From NCBI RefSeq assembly GCF_900099655.1, contig NZ_FNDC01000011.1, positions 62,001-126,000 of the forward strand: a DNA stretch of 64,000 nt, in the 5' to 3' direction. The stretch is from Planococcus glaciei. GTDB lineage: Bacteria; Bacillota; Bacilli; Bacillales_A; Planococcaceae. Below are positions 30,793-40,913 of this stretch, piece after piece. The notes under the pieces are model-generated. The model was not told where the DNA came from, searched no databases, and saw only the letters and a list, made by a program, of their open reading frames with translations. Position 1 is the stretch's first letter, and every line of letters begins with the position of its first letter. Made by a program: the position numbers and the translations under genes.

Positions 30793-32727
30793 ATGAAAAA
30801 TATTAAATATTTGGATTTACTGGCGCAAAAATATGACAGTGAGGAAAAAGTAGCCACTGAAATCATCAATCTTGAAGCCATTCTGGACCTCCCTAAAGGC
30901 ACAGAGCATTTTGTCAGCGACTTGCACGGCGAATACCAGGCATTCCAGCACGTGCTGCGCAACGGCTCCGGAAATGTAAAGGTAAAAATACGCGACCTTT
31001 TTAAAGATGAGATGCAGGAAAAGGAACTGAACGAATTTGCAACTTTGGTTTATTACCCTGAAGAAAAATTGCAAATGATCAAAAGCCATTTCAGCACCAA
31101 AAAGGAATTGCACGAATGGTACATAGAAGTCATAGAACGGATGTTAAAGCTGATTTCCTACGCTTCTTCAAAATACACCCGTTCCAAAATACGCAAGGCT
31201 TTGCCGAAGCAGTTTGTCTTTATCATTGAAGAACTGTTGTATAAAACAGATGAGTTCACGAATAAAAAAGACTATTACGGGAAAATGCTGGAACAGATCA
31301 TTTCCTTGGGCCAAGCGGATAAGCTAATCATCGGGCTAGCCTACACGACGCAGCGATTGGTTGTGGACCATCTTCATGTGGTCGGCGATATTTACGACCG
31401 GGGACCGGATCCGCATAAAATCGTGGATACGCTGATTGATTATCATTCGGTCGATATCCAATGGGGGAACCATGACGTTCTTTGGCTGGGGGCATTTGCC
31501 GGCTCGAAGGTCTGCCTGGCAAATATCATCCGGATCTGTGCGCGCTACAACAATTTGGACATCATCGAAGATGTCTACGGCATCAATTTGCGCCCGCTTT
31601 TAAACCTGGCGGAGAAATACTACGACGACAATCCTGCTTTTCGCCCGAAGCGAATTTCCGGTGAGAAATTGACCGAACAGGAACAGCTGCAAATCACCAA
31701 AATTCACCAGGCCATTTCAATCATCCAATTCAAACTGGAAAGCCCGATCATCAAACGGCGCCCGTGCTTTGCGATGGAAGACCGCTTGCTGCTCGAGAAA
31801 GTGGATTATGAAGCGAACACTGCCACGTTGCACGGCATAACTTATAATCTGGAAAATACGTGTTTTAGTACGGTCAATCCGAATCAGCCGGATGAATTGC
31901 TGGAAGAAGAACAGCAAGTCATGGACAAATTAATAGTGGCGGTCCAGCACTCCGAGAAACTCGCTCGCCACATGAATTTCATCATGAAAAAAGGCAGCCT
32001 TTACTTGAAGTACAACGGCAACTTATTGATCCATGGCTGTATTCCGCTGGATGAGGACGGCAATATGGAAGGCATGGAGATTGAAGGCAAAAATTATTCA
32101 GGGCGTGAGCTCTTGGATATTTTTGAGCATTACTTGCGCTATGCGTTCGCGCATCCGGAAGAAACGGATGATTTCGCGACCGATATGGTGTGGTATTTGT
32201 GGACCGGCGAGTATTCATCGCTGTTCGGAAAACGGGAAATGACCACATTCGAACGCTATTTCATCAAAGAAAAAGAAACGCATAAAGAACGAAAAAACCC
32301 TTATTATTATTTGCGTGAAGACGAGGATGTATGCCGGAAAATGCTCGAGGAATTCGACTTGAACCCGGATCAGGGCCGCATCATCAATGGCCATACGCCG
32401 GTCAAGGAAATTGACGGGGAAAACCCGATCAAAGCGAATGGCAAGATGATCGTCATCGACGGCGGATTCTCCAAAGCCTACCAGTCGACTACGGGCATTG
32501 CCGGCTATACGCTGTTGTACAATTCCTACGGCATGCAGATTGTCGCCCACCAGCTGTTCAATTCCAAAGACGAAGTATTGAGCAATGAAACCGATGTATT
32601 ATCGGTCAAACGCTTGGTCGATGAAGAACTGGAAAGAAAAAAAGTCCGGGAAACCAATATCGGCGAACAACTAATCCAGGAAATTTCCATTTTAAACAGC
32701 CTGCGGGAATACCGCTACATGAAATAG
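30793..32727 (+). CDS. fbp: Class III fructose-1,6-bisphosphatase
   Basis: A 644-residue protein matching Bacillus Fbp (YydE) over its whole length. It is a metallophosphoesterase-type FBPase: [10 protein letters not shown] near the N-terminus, [28 protein letters not shown], and near the C-terminus [17 protein letters not shown] and [11 protein letters not shown] form the metal site. It removes the 1-phosphate of fructose 1,6-bisphosphate in gluconeogenesis, in the cytosol, and is usually activated by phosphoenolpyruvate. ATG follows ACGGAGGGAG. It is monocistronic with a strong terminator. Confidence 0.95.
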   Translation: MKNIKYLDLLAQKYDSEEKVATEIINLEAILDLPKGTEHFVSDLHGEYQAFQHVLRNGSGNVKVKIRDLFKDEMQEKELNEFATLVYYPEEKLQMIKSHFSTKKELHEWYIEVIERMLKLISYASSKYTRSKIRKALPKQFVFIIEELLYKTDEFTNKKDYYGKMLEQIISLGQADKLIIGLAYTTQRLVVDHLHVVGDIYDRGPDPHKIVDTLIDYHSVDIQWGNHDVLWLGAFAGSKVCLANIIRICARYNNLDIIEDVYGINLRPLLNLAEKYYDDNPAFRPKRISGEKLTEQEQLQITKIHQAISIIQFKLESPIIKRRPCFAMEDRLLLEKVDYEANTATLHGITYNLENTCFSTVNPNQPDELLEEEQQVMDKLIVAVQHSEKLARHMNFIMKKGSLYLKYNGNLLIHGCIPLDEDGNMEGMEIEGKNYSGRELLDIFEHYLRYAFAHPEETDDFATDMVWYLWTGEYSSLFGKREMTTFERYFIKEKETHKERKNPYYYLREDEDVCRKMLEEFDLNPDQGRIINGHTPVKEIDGENPIKANGKMIVIDGGFSKAYQSTTGIAGYTLLYNSYGMQIVAHQLFNSKDEVLSNETDVLSVKRLVDEELERKKVRETNIGEQLIQEISILNSLREYRYMK

Positions 32728-32740
32728 CAGCTAGAAAAAC

Positions 32741-32793
32741 AAAAAACGGAAGCCGCAGAGATAGAAATCTATCTTGGGGCTTCCGCTTTTTAA
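32741..32793. terminator. Bidirectional terminator after fbp
   Basis: AAAAACGGAAGCC pairs with GGCTTCCGCTTTTT across an inner ATAGA/TCTAT stem, between convergent genes. Confidence 0.82.
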
Positions 32794-32803
32794 TTGCCTG
32801 CAA

Positions 32804-33670
32804 TTATTTTTCTGAAACTTGCAGGTTGTGGAATTTCATCGCATGGGCTATTTTGCTGTACACTTCGATTTCACCGAAATTGATGCCTAACTGGATGGCC
32901 GTTTGGGCAATTACCGGGCTGATGCCCGCAATCGCTGTTTTTACGCCAATGATTTTCAGGCCTTCGATCAGCTGGAAAATTTGATGGGCTACCATGGTAT
33001 CGATGATCGGAACGCCAGACAAATCAATGAATAAGCGCTCGGTGGAATTGTTATGGCATTGCTGCAATACTTTTTCAAACATGATTTGCGCACGGTACGT
33101 ATTGATTTCGCCGACCAACGGAAGCAAGCCGATGTCTTTGGTCAACAGGATGACTGGCGCACTCATTTCAAGAATCATTTCCTGTTGCGCATTTAACCGG
33201 TTTTCTGCGGCTTTGGTATTTTGAACAGTAAATTCCAATATGATTTTATTAATCGTATTAACGACTGCTTTGTTCCACTCGTTGACTTGTGCAGGGGAGA
33301 TATTTTCTTTCTGCGTCGCTGCAAATTCTTCAATGTACTGCAAATACTGCTCCTGTGTTCTGAAAAATTCTTTTAAAACGGACTCAAGCGGTGTGGTTAA
33401 ATGGCCCTCGTCTTTTGCGACCCGCTCTATCCAATCTTCAAACTCTTTTATGCAATCAACTTCGTCTTTTGTAAACATCGAGCAAAAAACTTCATGAAAC
33501 TCGTAATTTTGCTGCTTCATTTTTTCGATTGTTTCCGGATTGTTTGAGGAGTAGATGCCTCCGGCTTTTTTATCAAGGGTTTGATACCATTCTTCCGTCA
33601 TTACTTTATTTCTTTCACATAAAAAGTCGTGAAGTTTGTCATTTTTTAATGTCAGTTGTTCGTTCGGCAT
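32804..33670 (-). CDS. RsbR-family stressosome STAS protein
   Basis: A 288-residue RsbR paralogue. The N-terminal 150 residues form a variable helical sensor region; the C-terminal STAS domain (about 170-280) shows SAPVILLTKDIGLLPLVGEI and IDLSGVPIIDTMVAHQIFQL, containing the two Thr residues that RsbT phosphorylates in RsbRA (T171 and T205). Such proteins assemble into the stressosome and hold RsbT until stress. No rsbS, rsbT or sigB lies in the window. ATG follows AAGGAGCAAG. Confidence 0.85.
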   Translation of the reverse strand: MPNEQLTLKNDKLHDFLCERNKVMTEEWYQTLDKKAGGIYSSNNPETIEKMKQQNYEFHEVFCSMFTKDEVDCIKEFEDWIERVAKDEGHLTTPLESVLKEFFRTQEQYLQYIEEFAATQKENISPAQVNEWNKAVVNTINKIILEFTVQNTKAAENRLNAQQEMILEMSAPVILLTKDIGLLPLVGEINTYRAQIMFEKVLQQCHNNSTERLFIDLSGVPIIDTMVAHQIFQLIEGLKIIGVKTAIAGISPVIAQTAIQLGINFGEIEVYSKIAHAMKFHNLQVSEK

Positions 33671-33915
33671 GATGTCTTGCTCCTTATTTAGCTAGAGTTG
33701 CTTGGCTTCATGTACTTATGATAAATGAAAACTAGCATTTGTGCACTTCTTACTGCACGATTTTTAATAAGATTTACTTTTATTAGTAAAACTAGAAGCA
33801 GCCTTGCCAAGAATTCCTTTTAGGCGTCTTATAGCAGGAGCGCCTGTTTAGCTGGATTTAATGCAGCTGCACTTGAAGGTATGTGGAAAATGCACTGATT
33901 TTCCGATAAAAATAG

Positions 33916-33957
33916 GACCCCGAACTGCTGAAGGATTTCTTCGACGGTTCGGGGTTC
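33916..33957 (-). terminator. Terminator of menA
   Basis: On the minus strand GAACCCCGAAC pairs with GTTCGGGGTC across a 21-base loop and is followed by CTATTTTT. The interval 33671-33915 holds no other clear element. Confidence 0.75.
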
Positions 33958-33965
33958 TGATTCGA

Positions 33966-34880
33966 TTAAAGGAGATAACTGATCAACAAGCCGGCAGACA
34001 ACAGGAAACCAAAAATAGTGTTGGTCATTGCCGTTGATTTCATGGCCAATTTCATAAACTGCGGTTCGGCTGCACCTTGCCGGAACCCTTGGATAGCCGA
34101 CATCGGTTTTTTCAAGCTCAGGAATACCACTAATGCCCATGGGCTGATATAGCCCATTACCACAATGGCGACGATCCAAAGATATGCTACTGCAAAGGCG
34201 ATTGCCAATCCAGTAACGGCTTTGTCTCTGCCCAGCATAATCGGCAGCGTTTTTCTGCCGCCTTTCGTGTCTTCCACGATATCCCGGATATTGTTCGACA
34301 TGTTGATGGCGCCGACCAAGATGCCGACGGGGATGGAGATCAATAAACTTTCAAGGGTGATAAATCCGGTTTGGATGAAGAACGCGATCAAGATGAAGCC
34401 GGTCCCCATCGCAAGGCCGGAAAACAATTCGCCAAAGGGTGTGTAGGCGATTGGCAGCGGGCCGCCTGTATACAAAAATCCGATGGCCATGCCGGCAAAC
34501 CCGATAACTACTAGCCACCAGCTGCTGTTCATGCAGATATACAATCCGATAAATGCAGCAAACACATACAAAGAGACGGCTACGCTTAAAACATTTTTCG
34601 GTTTCAGTCCGTGGCGGACAATCCCGCCGCCGATGCCGACCGAATCCGCTGTATCCAAACCACGTTTAAAATCGTAGTATTCGTTGAACAAATTCGTCGC
34701 AATCTGCAATGCCAAACACGCAACCATCATCGCAATAAATAGGAGCCAATCAATTTCCGTTACATAAAGGGCCGCTACTGTTCCCAAAATGACGGGCGCA
34801 AATGTCGCCGTCAACGTATGTGGGCGCGTCATTTTCCACATCAATTTGGCGGGACTGATTTCCATAGTGTTTTCGATCAT
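33966..34880 (-). CDS. menA: 1,4-dihydroxy-2-naphthoate polyprenyltransferase
   Basis: A 304-residue UbiA-superfamily membrane enzyme with about nine helices. Motifs are LQIATNLFNEYYDFKRGLDTAD (first Asp-rich motif, about residues 58-79) and MSNNIRDIVEDTKGGRKTLP (second). It attaches a polyprenyl chain to DHNA in menaquinone biosynthesis. The ATG follows GGGAGAAAAG. An extended -10 (TGCTATAAT, minus strand 34957-34965) lies about 75 bases upstream. The gene stands apart from other men genes, as is usual in Bacilli. Confidence 0.93.
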   Translation of the reverse strand: MIENTMEISPAKLMWKMTRPHTLTATFAPVILGTVAALYVTEIDWLLFIAMMVACLALQIATNLFNEYYDFKRGLDTADSVGIGGGIVRHGLKPKNVLSVAVSLYVFAAFIGLYICMNSSWWLVVIGFAGMAIGFLYTGGPLPIAYTPFGELFSGLAMGTGFILIAFFIQTGFITLESLLISIPVGILVGAINMSNNIRDIVEDTKGGRKTLPIMLGRDKAVTGLAIAFAVAYLWIVAIVVMGYISPWALVVFLSLKKPMSAIQGFRQGAAEPQFMKLAMKSTAMTNTIFGFLLSAGLLISYLL

Positions 34881-35187
34881 CTTTTCTTTTCTCCCTGCAT
34901 AATTTAATCGTCAATGCTGACTAAAGCATCTGCCTGTTTCTTCTTTACAATTAAATATTATAGCAAATAAACGCCCTTTTTTTAATCTTTACTGATTATT
35001 AAAACGTGAAGATCTTTAGAGTTTGCGGCTCTTCATGGCGAAATTGCCATTTTTCGAAGAAATCCTTTAGTAGATCAAACTTCCAAACAAGGAAAAGGAC
35101 TTGGGAAGACGTATATTCCATCTTCTATAAATTGCGAGTTTATTTACACTTCCAGTAGAATGGAAAGAAGAAAGGAAGTGTCCGATT
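34881..35187. other. Divergent intergenic region menA-bceR
   Basis: On the minus strand TATAAT with TG two bases upstream (34957-34965) is a likely extended -10 promoter for menA. A small hairpin ATGGC / GCCAT followed by TTTT is at about 35036-35054. The inverted repeat GAAGA / TCTTC around 35105-35125 could be regulatory. No gene and no BceR-box are visible here. Confidence 0.45.
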
Positions 35188-35874
35188 ATGGAAATGAAGA
35201 TTTTCATCGTGGAAGACGATGCGGCCATATTCCAGTCATTGAAAGAAGGGCTGGAAAAGTGGGGCATGCAAGTAGTAGGTCCAGACAATTTCCAGGAAGT
35301 GCTTAGCACTTTCCTGAAAGAACAGCCGCAACTTGTCATCATGGATATTCAGTTGCCGGTTTATGACGGGTTTTACTGGTGCCGGGAAATCCGGGCTGTT
35401 TCCAAAGTGCCGATTATTTTCCTGTCTTCCCGCGATCACCCGATGGATATGGTGATGGCGATGCAGATGGGCGCAGATGATTATGTCCAGAAGCCTTTTA
35501 ATTCAGATGTTTTGATGGCAAAAATCCAGGCGACTTTGCGCCGCGTTTATTCCTATGGGGAAGAAGCGTCGACGGATGTGATCGAATGGAACGGCGCGGT
35601 GATCGATTTGAAACGCGGCATGATCCGGATGGGAGACACCGAAGCGGAATTGACGAAAAACGAGTTTTTCATTTTGACCGTATTGGTTGAATCAAAAGAC
35701 AAAATCGTTTCTCGTGATGAACTGATCCGCAAGCTGTGGGATGATGAACGTTTTGTCAACGACAATACATTGACGGTCAATGTCACAAGGCTTCGGCAGA
35801 AACTGGCTGAACTGGGCTTGGAAAATGCTATCATGACGAAAAAAGGGCTGGGCTATTTGGCGGTTACTTTGTAG
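35188..35874 (+). CDS. bceR: BceR-type response regulator
   Basis: A 228-residue OmpR-family response regulator. The receiver domain has the acidic pair ED (EDDAAIF), the phosphoacceptor Asp in LVIMDIQLPVYDG (about residue 53) and the Lys in VQKPF; the C-terminal winged helix ends in VTRLRQKLAELGLENAIMTKKGLGY. The receiver's WCREIRAVSKVPIIFLSSR resembles BceR regulators of peptide-antibiotic resistance modules. It is followed 14 bases later by the matching kinase and then bceAB. The ATG follows AAAGGAAG. Confidence 0.9.
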   Translation: MEMKIFIVEDDAAIFQSLKEGLEKWGMQVVGPDNFQEVLSTFLKEQPQLVIMDIQLPVYDGFYWCREIRAVSKVPIIFLSSRDHPMDMVMAMQMGADDYVQKPFNSDVLMAKIQATLRRVYSYGEEASTDVIEWNGAVIDLKRGMIRMGDTEAELTKNEFFILTVLVESKDKIVSRDELIRKLWDDERFVNDNTLTVNVTRLRQKLAELGLENAIMTKKGLGYLAVTL

Positions 35875-35888
35875 AACGGAGGGGTTTT

Positions 35889-36911
35889 TTGTTTTTCGCG
35901 TATTTAAAGGATATGAAAAGCTGGCTCTTCTTTTTCCTGTTGTCGCTTTTGGCAGCCGATCTTCTGCTTTTGCTGGATCCGGGAATTGTGGTGAAAATTT
36001 CATCCTTGGTGTATCTCAATGTATTGATCCTGATTGCTTTTTCCATCTTTGTATTTTGGCGTTGCCGAAAAGAAACGGTCTATATGCGGCGATTGGTAAA
36101 ACTGGTAGGCGAGGCCGATTCCGATTGGCATGAAGCTTTGCCTGAAAGCGAGTTTGCACGGGACGAAACGGTGAATGAGCTTTTGAAAGATGCAGGAATG
36201 GCTTTTTCAAAACGATTGAGTGAGGTCCGAAGCCGTACCGTCGTGCAAGGAGAATATACGGCTGCCTGGGTCCATGAAGTAAAAGCGCCCCTTACAGCGA
36301 TGAAGCTATTGATTGATGCCAACCAGGACATTTCGGTAATGCGCCGAATCGATGCCGAATGGCTGCGCGTGTTCTTATTGGTGGACCAGCAATTATACAT
36401 ATCGCGATTGCCAACACTTGAACAGGATTATGTGCTCGAATCGGTGCCGTTAAAAAGTCTGGTGGCAGCAGAAGTCCGGGAATTGATGTCCTGGTGCAGG
36501 GAAAAGAACATTGCTTTGGAATTGGACGGATTAGATAGGATCGTCTTAACAGACCTGAAGTGGAGCCGTTTTGTTTTCCGGCAAGTATTGACGAATGCGG
36601 TGAAGTACAGTCCGGTGGACGGGACCATCACCGTGGAAGCACGTGTGGAAAACACCGGCCAAACCATTTTATCGGTGAAGGATGAAGGGCCCGGCATACC
36701 GGATCATGAAATGCCGCGCATTTTCGATAAAGGTTTTACTGGAGGCGCCGGCCGTATTCAAAATGCGGCAACAGGGCTGGGGCTGTATTTGGCTAAAACG
36801 GTAGCAGGAAAAATGGGCATCGCTTTATCGGCGTTCTCTGAAGAAAATCAAGGAACAAAAGTCGAAATGGCCTTCCCGCTGGAAAATGAATTTGAACGCA
36901 TCCGTAAGTGA
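35889..36911 (+). CDS. bceS: BceS-type intramembrane-sensing histidine kinase
   Basis: A 340-residue kinase with two N-terminal membrane helices (about residues 10-27 and 34-55) and almost no extracellular loop, the hallmark of BceS kinases, which sense through their ABC transporter. The phosphorylated His lies in AAWVHEVKAPLTAMKLLI, and the N, G1 and G2 boxes are QVLTNAVKYSP, VKDEGPGIPD and GLGLYLAK. The start is TTG, with GGAGGGG close upstream. The stop codon lies inside a 20-bp palindrome that looks like a BceR site. Confidence 0.9.
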   Translation: MFFAYLKDMKSWLFFFLLSLLAADLLLLLDPGIVVKISSLVYLNVLILIAFSIFVFWRCRKETVYMRRLVKLVGEADSDWHEALPESEFARDETVNELLKDAGMAFSKRLSEVRSRTVVQGEYTAAWVHEVKAPLTAMKLLIDANQDISVMRRIDAEWLRVFLLVDQQLYISRLPTLEQDYVLESVPLKSLVAAEVRELMSWCREKNIALELDGLDRIVLTDLKWSRFVFRQVLTNAVKYSPVDGTITVEARVENTGQTILSVKDEGPGIPDHEMPRIFDKGFTGGAGRIQNAATGLGLYLAKTVAGKMGIALSAFSEENQGTKVEMAFPLENEFERIRK

Positions 36912-36925
36912 CAATATTGTCACTT
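36906..36925 (+). promoter_or_regulatory. BceR box upstream of bceAB
   Basis: AAGTGACAATATTGTCACTT is a perfect 20-bp palindrome. Its core TGACA-N4-TGTCA fits the published BceR-type consensus TNACA-N4-TGTAA. It lies about 90 bases before bceA, suggesting an inducible promoter for the transporter separate from bceRS transcription. It lacks a U-tract and so is not a terminator. Confidence 0.7.
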
Positions 36926-37012
36926 AAGGCTCCCTGTTTGTCATGTGAATCAAACGACCTGCAAATCATAAGGCAGTAAGATAAGGATATAAGTAAACAG
37001 GGAGGCAATTGT

Positions 37013-37825
37013 ATGACAATGTTGAAAAATACCAAAATCGATACCACTCAAAAAGCGAAACAAACCGTGCTGCATGCACAGAATGTCCGCAAGTCTTTCG
37101 GCTCGCGGGGCAATGTCCAGCAAGTTCTGAAAGGCATCGATTTGCATGTGGAAGAAGGCGAATTTGTCGGAATCATGGGGCCATCGGGTGCGGGCAAAAC
37201 CACGCTTTTGAATGTGCTGGCTACCATTGACCGTGCCACAGAAGGCACGATTTTAATCAGCGGGTCAGACATCTCACGCATGAAAGACGCGAAATTGTCC
37301 GCATTCCGGCGCGACCAGCTTGGATTCATCTTCCAGGATTATAATTTGCTCGATACCTTGACCGTAAAAGAAAATATTTTGCTGCCGATATCGCTTGGCA
37401 AAATGAAGAAAAAAGAAGCCGAAGCGGAGTTTCAGTCGATTTCATCCATATTAGGCATTACGGAACTGGCAGACAAATACCCGCACGAAATTTCCGGCGG
37501 CCAAAAACAGCGGACTTCTGCTGCGCGCGCACTGATCAATAAACCGTCAATGGTGTTCGCGGATGAGCCAACCGGTGCACTCGACTCCAAGTCGGCTTCC
37601 TCGCTTCTCGGCACATTGGCCGACGTCAATCAAAAACGCGAAGTCACGATTATGATGGTCACCCATGACCCGCTCGCTTCCAGCTACTGCAGCCGTGTCG
37701 TCTTTTTGAAAGATGGACATATTTATTCTGAGCTTTATAAAGGAAGTAAATCAAGACAAGCCTTCTTCCAGGAAATTATGAATGTCCAGGCTGTGCTCGG
37801 GGGTGACAGCGTTGACACTCTTTGA
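37013..37825 (+). CDS. bceA: BceA-type antimicrobial peptide ABC ATPase
   Basis: A 270-residue ATPase of the MacB/BceA family. Walker [11 protein letters not shown]-loop [18 protein letters not shown], signature [15 protein letters not shown] (typical of Bce proteins), Walker [16 protein letters not shown]-loop MMVTHDP. It energises BceB, which frees undecaprenyl-phosphate-type lipid II cycle targets from peptide antibiotics such as bacitracin. ATG follows CAGGGAGG. Its end overlaps the bceB start by 14 bases. Confidence 0.92.
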   Translation: MTMLKNTKIDTTQKAKQTVLHAQNVRKSFGSRGNVQQVLKGIDLHVEEGEFVGIMGPSGAGKTTLLNVLATIDRATEGTILISGSDISRMKDAKLSAFRRDQLGFIFQDYNLLDTLTVKENILLPISLGKMKKKEAEAEFQSISSILGITELADKYPHEISGGQKQRTSAARALINKPSMVFADEPTGALDSKSASSLLGTLADVNQKREVTIMMVTHDPLASSYCSRVVFLKDGHIYSELYKGSKSRQAFFQEIMNVQAVLGGDSVDTL

Positions 37826-39725
37826 TCTGGTCATCCGCAGCATGCGGAAAAATATCAAGCATTATTACTTGTACTTTTTCGCCCTTATTTTAAGTGTGGT
37901 CTTGTATTTTGTGTTTGCCACCTTGCAATACGATTCGGCCATTCTGGAGCTAAGCGGAACAAATATGGGCACCGCTTTCCAGGCAGCCGGGATTCTCCTG
38001 TTGTTTATCGCTGGCATTTTCGTGGTTTACGCCAATTCGATTTTCTTGAAAAGACGAAGCCGTGAAATCGGGCTTTATCAATTGATTGGGTTAACAAAAC
38101 GGGTAGTGGCCAGGCTGCTGATTGTCGAAAACATTCTTCTCGGCATCGGGGCTTTAATTATCGGAATTGCTGTTGGGCTGCTCGTTTCCCGGGTGTTCCT
38201 GCTGCTGTTGATGAAGCTGATCGGCTATGAATCATTTATCGAAGTGAGTTTTTCGGTGGCTGCTGTGGTGCAGACAATCGTTGTATTTATCGGCATTTTC
38301 GCATTGACCACGGTTCAAATGATTGTCATGGTTTTTCGCAATACGCTGCTTTCTTTGTTCAACTCGGACAAAGCAGGCGAACATCCGAAAAAGCCGAAGA
38401 CGGGCGTCTCTGCTGCATTTGGCTTACTTGGTCTTCTATTAATCGGCTTCGGATATTGGTTTTCGGGCCGCATGCTGAACGAGCTGTTTTTCTTTAACAT
38501 TTTGATTGTATTGGCTACGGTCATTGCAGGAACTTATCTGTTGTTTCGCGTCACCATCAGCTGGCTGTTATTCAAAGTTAGAAGCCGCAAAGAAGGCCAT
38601 CTCGGCTTATTGAACAGCTTGTCGTTGGCGCCGCTCATGCACCGGTTAAAAGGAAACGCCAATTCACTGACGGTCATTACGATTCTGTCGGCGATGACGC
38701 TGACAATGGTCGCTTTTTCATACGCGATGTACTATGAAACCGAACGGGAAACCGATATCCGGATGCCGTTTGATTTCATGTTTGACAACAATGAGGCACA
38801 AACAAATGAAATTATGGGCGAGATGGACCAAAAAGGGATTGGCTACCAGCACGGCAAGGTGGACATGCTGGTGGTGCCGACCATGTTCGAACAAGGTGTT
38901 TTCCCAGGGGAAAGTTTTGAACGGCCGACGGCAATTATCAGTGATAAGCAGCTGCAAGCAGCGGGTATCGATATCGTGGCTCCGAAAGATGGATCAGCCA
39001 GCTATCATGATGCATCTTCACTTTCCATGTTCGCAGATTCTGTCGATTTGCCAATTAAAATAGAAATCCAAGACGAAGACCGCACGACCGTCGAGATCAC
39101 AGAGATGGGCGAACGCAATGTCATCAATTGGTCTCTCTTTTATGGCCAGCTCGTGGTCAGTGACGAGACTTATCAGTCACTGAAAAACAAATTGTCTGGA
39201 ATGGAAGGCGCAAAGATAGAATACATCGACGGCTTTCACATTTTAGAGGAGAAAGACCAAAAAACCGCATCGGCCATTTTCCAGCAGCCGAAATACACTT
39301 CAAGTGGACCGCATGTGGATTATTATTCTTCTTACGAAGAATCGGTTCAGGACAATGGGTTGATGATTTTTATAGCCGGTTTCCTGGGGCTGGTGTTCCT
39401 GATTTCAACAGGAAGCATCTTGTATTTCAAGCAAATGACTGAAGCCGAACAGGAAAAGAAAAGCTATGCAACCCTGCGCCAACTTGGGTTTACAGGCAAG
39501 GAAATCATGAAGGGCATTATCCGCAAGCAAGTGTTTGTCTTTGGCTTGCCGCTTGCCATTGGTCTGCTGCACTCCGTCTTTGCGATGAAAGCTGCATCTT
39601 TCTTCTTCCAGTCGGATATCCTGATGCCGGCAACTCTGGCAATGGGGGTATATACACTGATCTATACGGCGTTTGCATTTTTGACAATCGGCTATTACCG
39701 CAAAACGGTAAATGCTGCTCTATAA
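37812..39725 (+). CDS. bceB: BceB-type ABC permease
   Basis: A 637-residue permease with ten membrane segments in the 1-2-1-... FtsX arrangement of BceB and one large extracellular domain of about 200 residues between helices 7 and 8 (about residues 315-525), which recognises the antibiotic-target complex. The start is TTG at 37812 with GGGGGTGAC upstream; the N-terminus [20 protein letters not shown] is standard. It also relays the flux signal to BceS. Confidence 0.92.
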   Translation: MTLFDLVIRSMRKNIKHYYLYFFALILSVVLYFVFATLQYDSAILELSGTNMGTAFQAAGILLLFIAGIFVVYANSIFLKRRSREIGLYQLIGLTKRVVARLLIVENILLGIGALIIGIAVGLLVSRVFLLLLMKLIGYESFIEVSFSVAAVVQTIVVFIGIFALTTVQMIVMVFRNTLLSLFNSDKAGEHPKKPKTGVSAAFGLLGLLLIGFGYWFSGRMLNELFFFNILIVLATVIAGTYLLFRVTISWLLFKVRSRKEGHLGLLNSLSLAPLMHRLKGNANSLTVITILSAMTLTMVAFSYAMYYETERETDIRMPFDFMFDNNEAQTNEIMGEMDQKGIGYQHGKVDMLVVPTMFEQGVFPGESFERPTAIISDKQLQAAGIDIVAPKDGSASYHDASSLSMFADSVDLPIKIEIQDEDRTTVEITEMGERNVINWSLFYGQLVVSDETYQSLKNKLSGMEGAKIEYIDGFHILEEKDQKTASAIFQQPKYTSSGPHVDYYSSYEESVQDNGLMIFIAGFLGLVFLISTGSILYFKQMTEAEQEKKSYATLRQLGFTGKEIMKGIIRKQVFVFGLPLAIGLLHSVFAMKAASFFFQSDILMPATLAMGVYTLIYTAFAFLTIGYYRKTVNAAL

Positions 39726-39729
39726 TATA

Positions 39730-39768
39730 AAGCACGAAAAGGACCTTTCCTTTCGTGCTTTTTTTATT
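39730..39768 (+). terminator. Terminator of bceAB
   Basis: AAAGCACGAAA / TTTCGTGCTTT stem ending in TTTTTTT. Confidence 0.88.
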
Positions 39769-39877
39769 CCATTATCATTTTTTAATGTAATAATTAAGGA
39801 ATTGGGTATAGAGAAATAGAAGGCACCTTATCACCAAGGTGATTAATAGCAATAAAACTGGAAAGGGAGCGATGTTG

Positions 39878-40303
39878 ATGAAAGCAAAATTGAATTGGAA
39901 CGGCGGAATGGCGTTTAGCGGAGAAACGGAATCGGGGCACCACGTGCTATTGGATGCCGGCGAAGAAAATGGCGGAGCCAATAAAGGCCCGCGTCCGACA
40001 GAAGTGCTTTTGAATGCGGCGGCTGTCTGCACCGGAATGGACATTGTCATGATCCTGGAGAAAATGCGCTTGACCATTGACGGGTTCCATATTGAAATTG
40101 ACGGTACGCGCGCTGAAAATCATCCGAGACGCTTCACTGAAATCACGATCACCTATCATATCGACGGCGAGCTCCCGGAAGACAAGGTGGTTCGGGCCAT
40201 CAAATTATCGCGGGATACGTATTGTACTGTTGTCAATTCCCTCAATGCTTCTATACACTATGATTATGTGTTGAATGGAGATGCCCCGAAAACTATAAGT
40301 TAA
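39878..40303 (+). CDS. OsmC-family protein
   Basis: A 141-residue OsmC/YhfA-type protein. The two redox cysteines are in AAAVCTGMDIVMIL and SRDTYCTVVNSLN, and the GPRPTEVLLNAAAVC segment is diagnostic. The family comprises thiol-dependent peroxidases for organic hydroperoxides or related thiol chemistry; the exact substrate of the YhfA branch is uncertain. The start is the ATG at 39878, 9 bases after AAAGGGAG; an ATG two codons earlier is possible. A TCACC/GGTGA inverted repeat (39831-39842) lies upstream. Confidence 0.85.
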   Translation: MKAKLNWNGGMAFSGETESGHHVLLDAGEENGGANKGPRPTEVLLNAAAVCTGMDIVMILEKMRLTIDGFHIEIDGTRAENHPRRFTEITITYHIDGELPEDKVVRAIKLSRDTYCTVVNSLNASIHYDYVLNGDAPKTIS

Positions 40304-40330
40304 ATGGATGGACACAGGAAGGAACACAGA

Positions 40331-40564
40331 ATGAGAAAGAGTTTTTTGAGACAGGAGAAATGGGAAATACTGCTTTTTGCAGTAGTAATGGCCGCTGGAT
40401 ATATTTCAAGCGTCATTTTGATCGGCGGGCCGGTTACGTATTCCGGTCCGGCAGGATGCGTAACCGGATTCCTTCTGTATCAGGCGTGGAAATATAGACG
40501 CTTTAAAAAAGAATGGAAATTGAAGGAGCAGCCAAACTTTTCAAATGATCCCTTTTATTTATAA
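40331..40564 (+). CDS. Small membrane protein
   Basis: A 77-residue protein with an N-terminal basic segment, two hydrophobic stretches (ILLFAVVMAAGYISSVILI and GPAGCVTGFLLYQAW) and a charged C-terminus. The start is the ATG at 40331 following AGGAAGGAAC, 27 bases after the OsmC-like gene, so cotranscription is likely. Unknown family. Confidence 0.6.
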   Translation: MRKSFLRQEKWEILLFAVVMAAGYISSVILIGGPVTYSGPAGCVTGFLLYQAWKYRRFKKEWKLKEQPNFSNDPFYL

Positions 40565-40628
40565 TTTTTTTCAATAAATATCCCACAGCTTGATTGGCTG
40601 CGGGAAAAGGAAAGCAACTGCTTTTTCT

Positions 40629-40655
40629 GCCAGCCTGTCGAAGGCTGGCTTTTCA
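40629..40655 (+). terminator. Terminator after the small membrane protein
   Basis: GCCAGCC / GGCTGGC stem with loop TGTCGAA followed by TTTTC. Confidence 0.7.
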
Positions 40656-40850
40656 GCGTTTATTCTACCAAATCGTTTAGAAAGACACCTATTACGCTTA
40701 CAATAGCAAAAATCAACAATCCGATTAACAAGATCATTTTCATGGAAATGAATCATGTGAAAAGCCCCTTCATATGTATCTGCAGTCGTTTTAATATCAT
40801 TTATTGAAAGCGTGAGAAGGAGCAGGGGAATTCAGGAATTAGTGGAATAG

Positions 40851-40908
40851 GAAAACCCCGAATCGCTTCACTTTTAAAAAGTGGCACCGATTCGGGGTTT
40901 TCCTTATT
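40851..40908 (-). terminator. Terminator of the siderophore-binding protein gene
   Basis: A 16-bp outer stem (GGAAAACCCCGAATCG / CGATTCGGGGTTTTCC) with an inner hairpin ends the minus-strand gene. Confidence 0.85.
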
Positions 40909-40913
40909 CGATA

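Noticed and set aside
40660..40743. 27-residue hydrophobic minus-strand frame (MKMILLIGLLIFAIVSVIGV...)
   Set aside because: A single-helix peptide is plausible but there is no usable ribosome site and it lies just beyond a terminator; too little to annotate.
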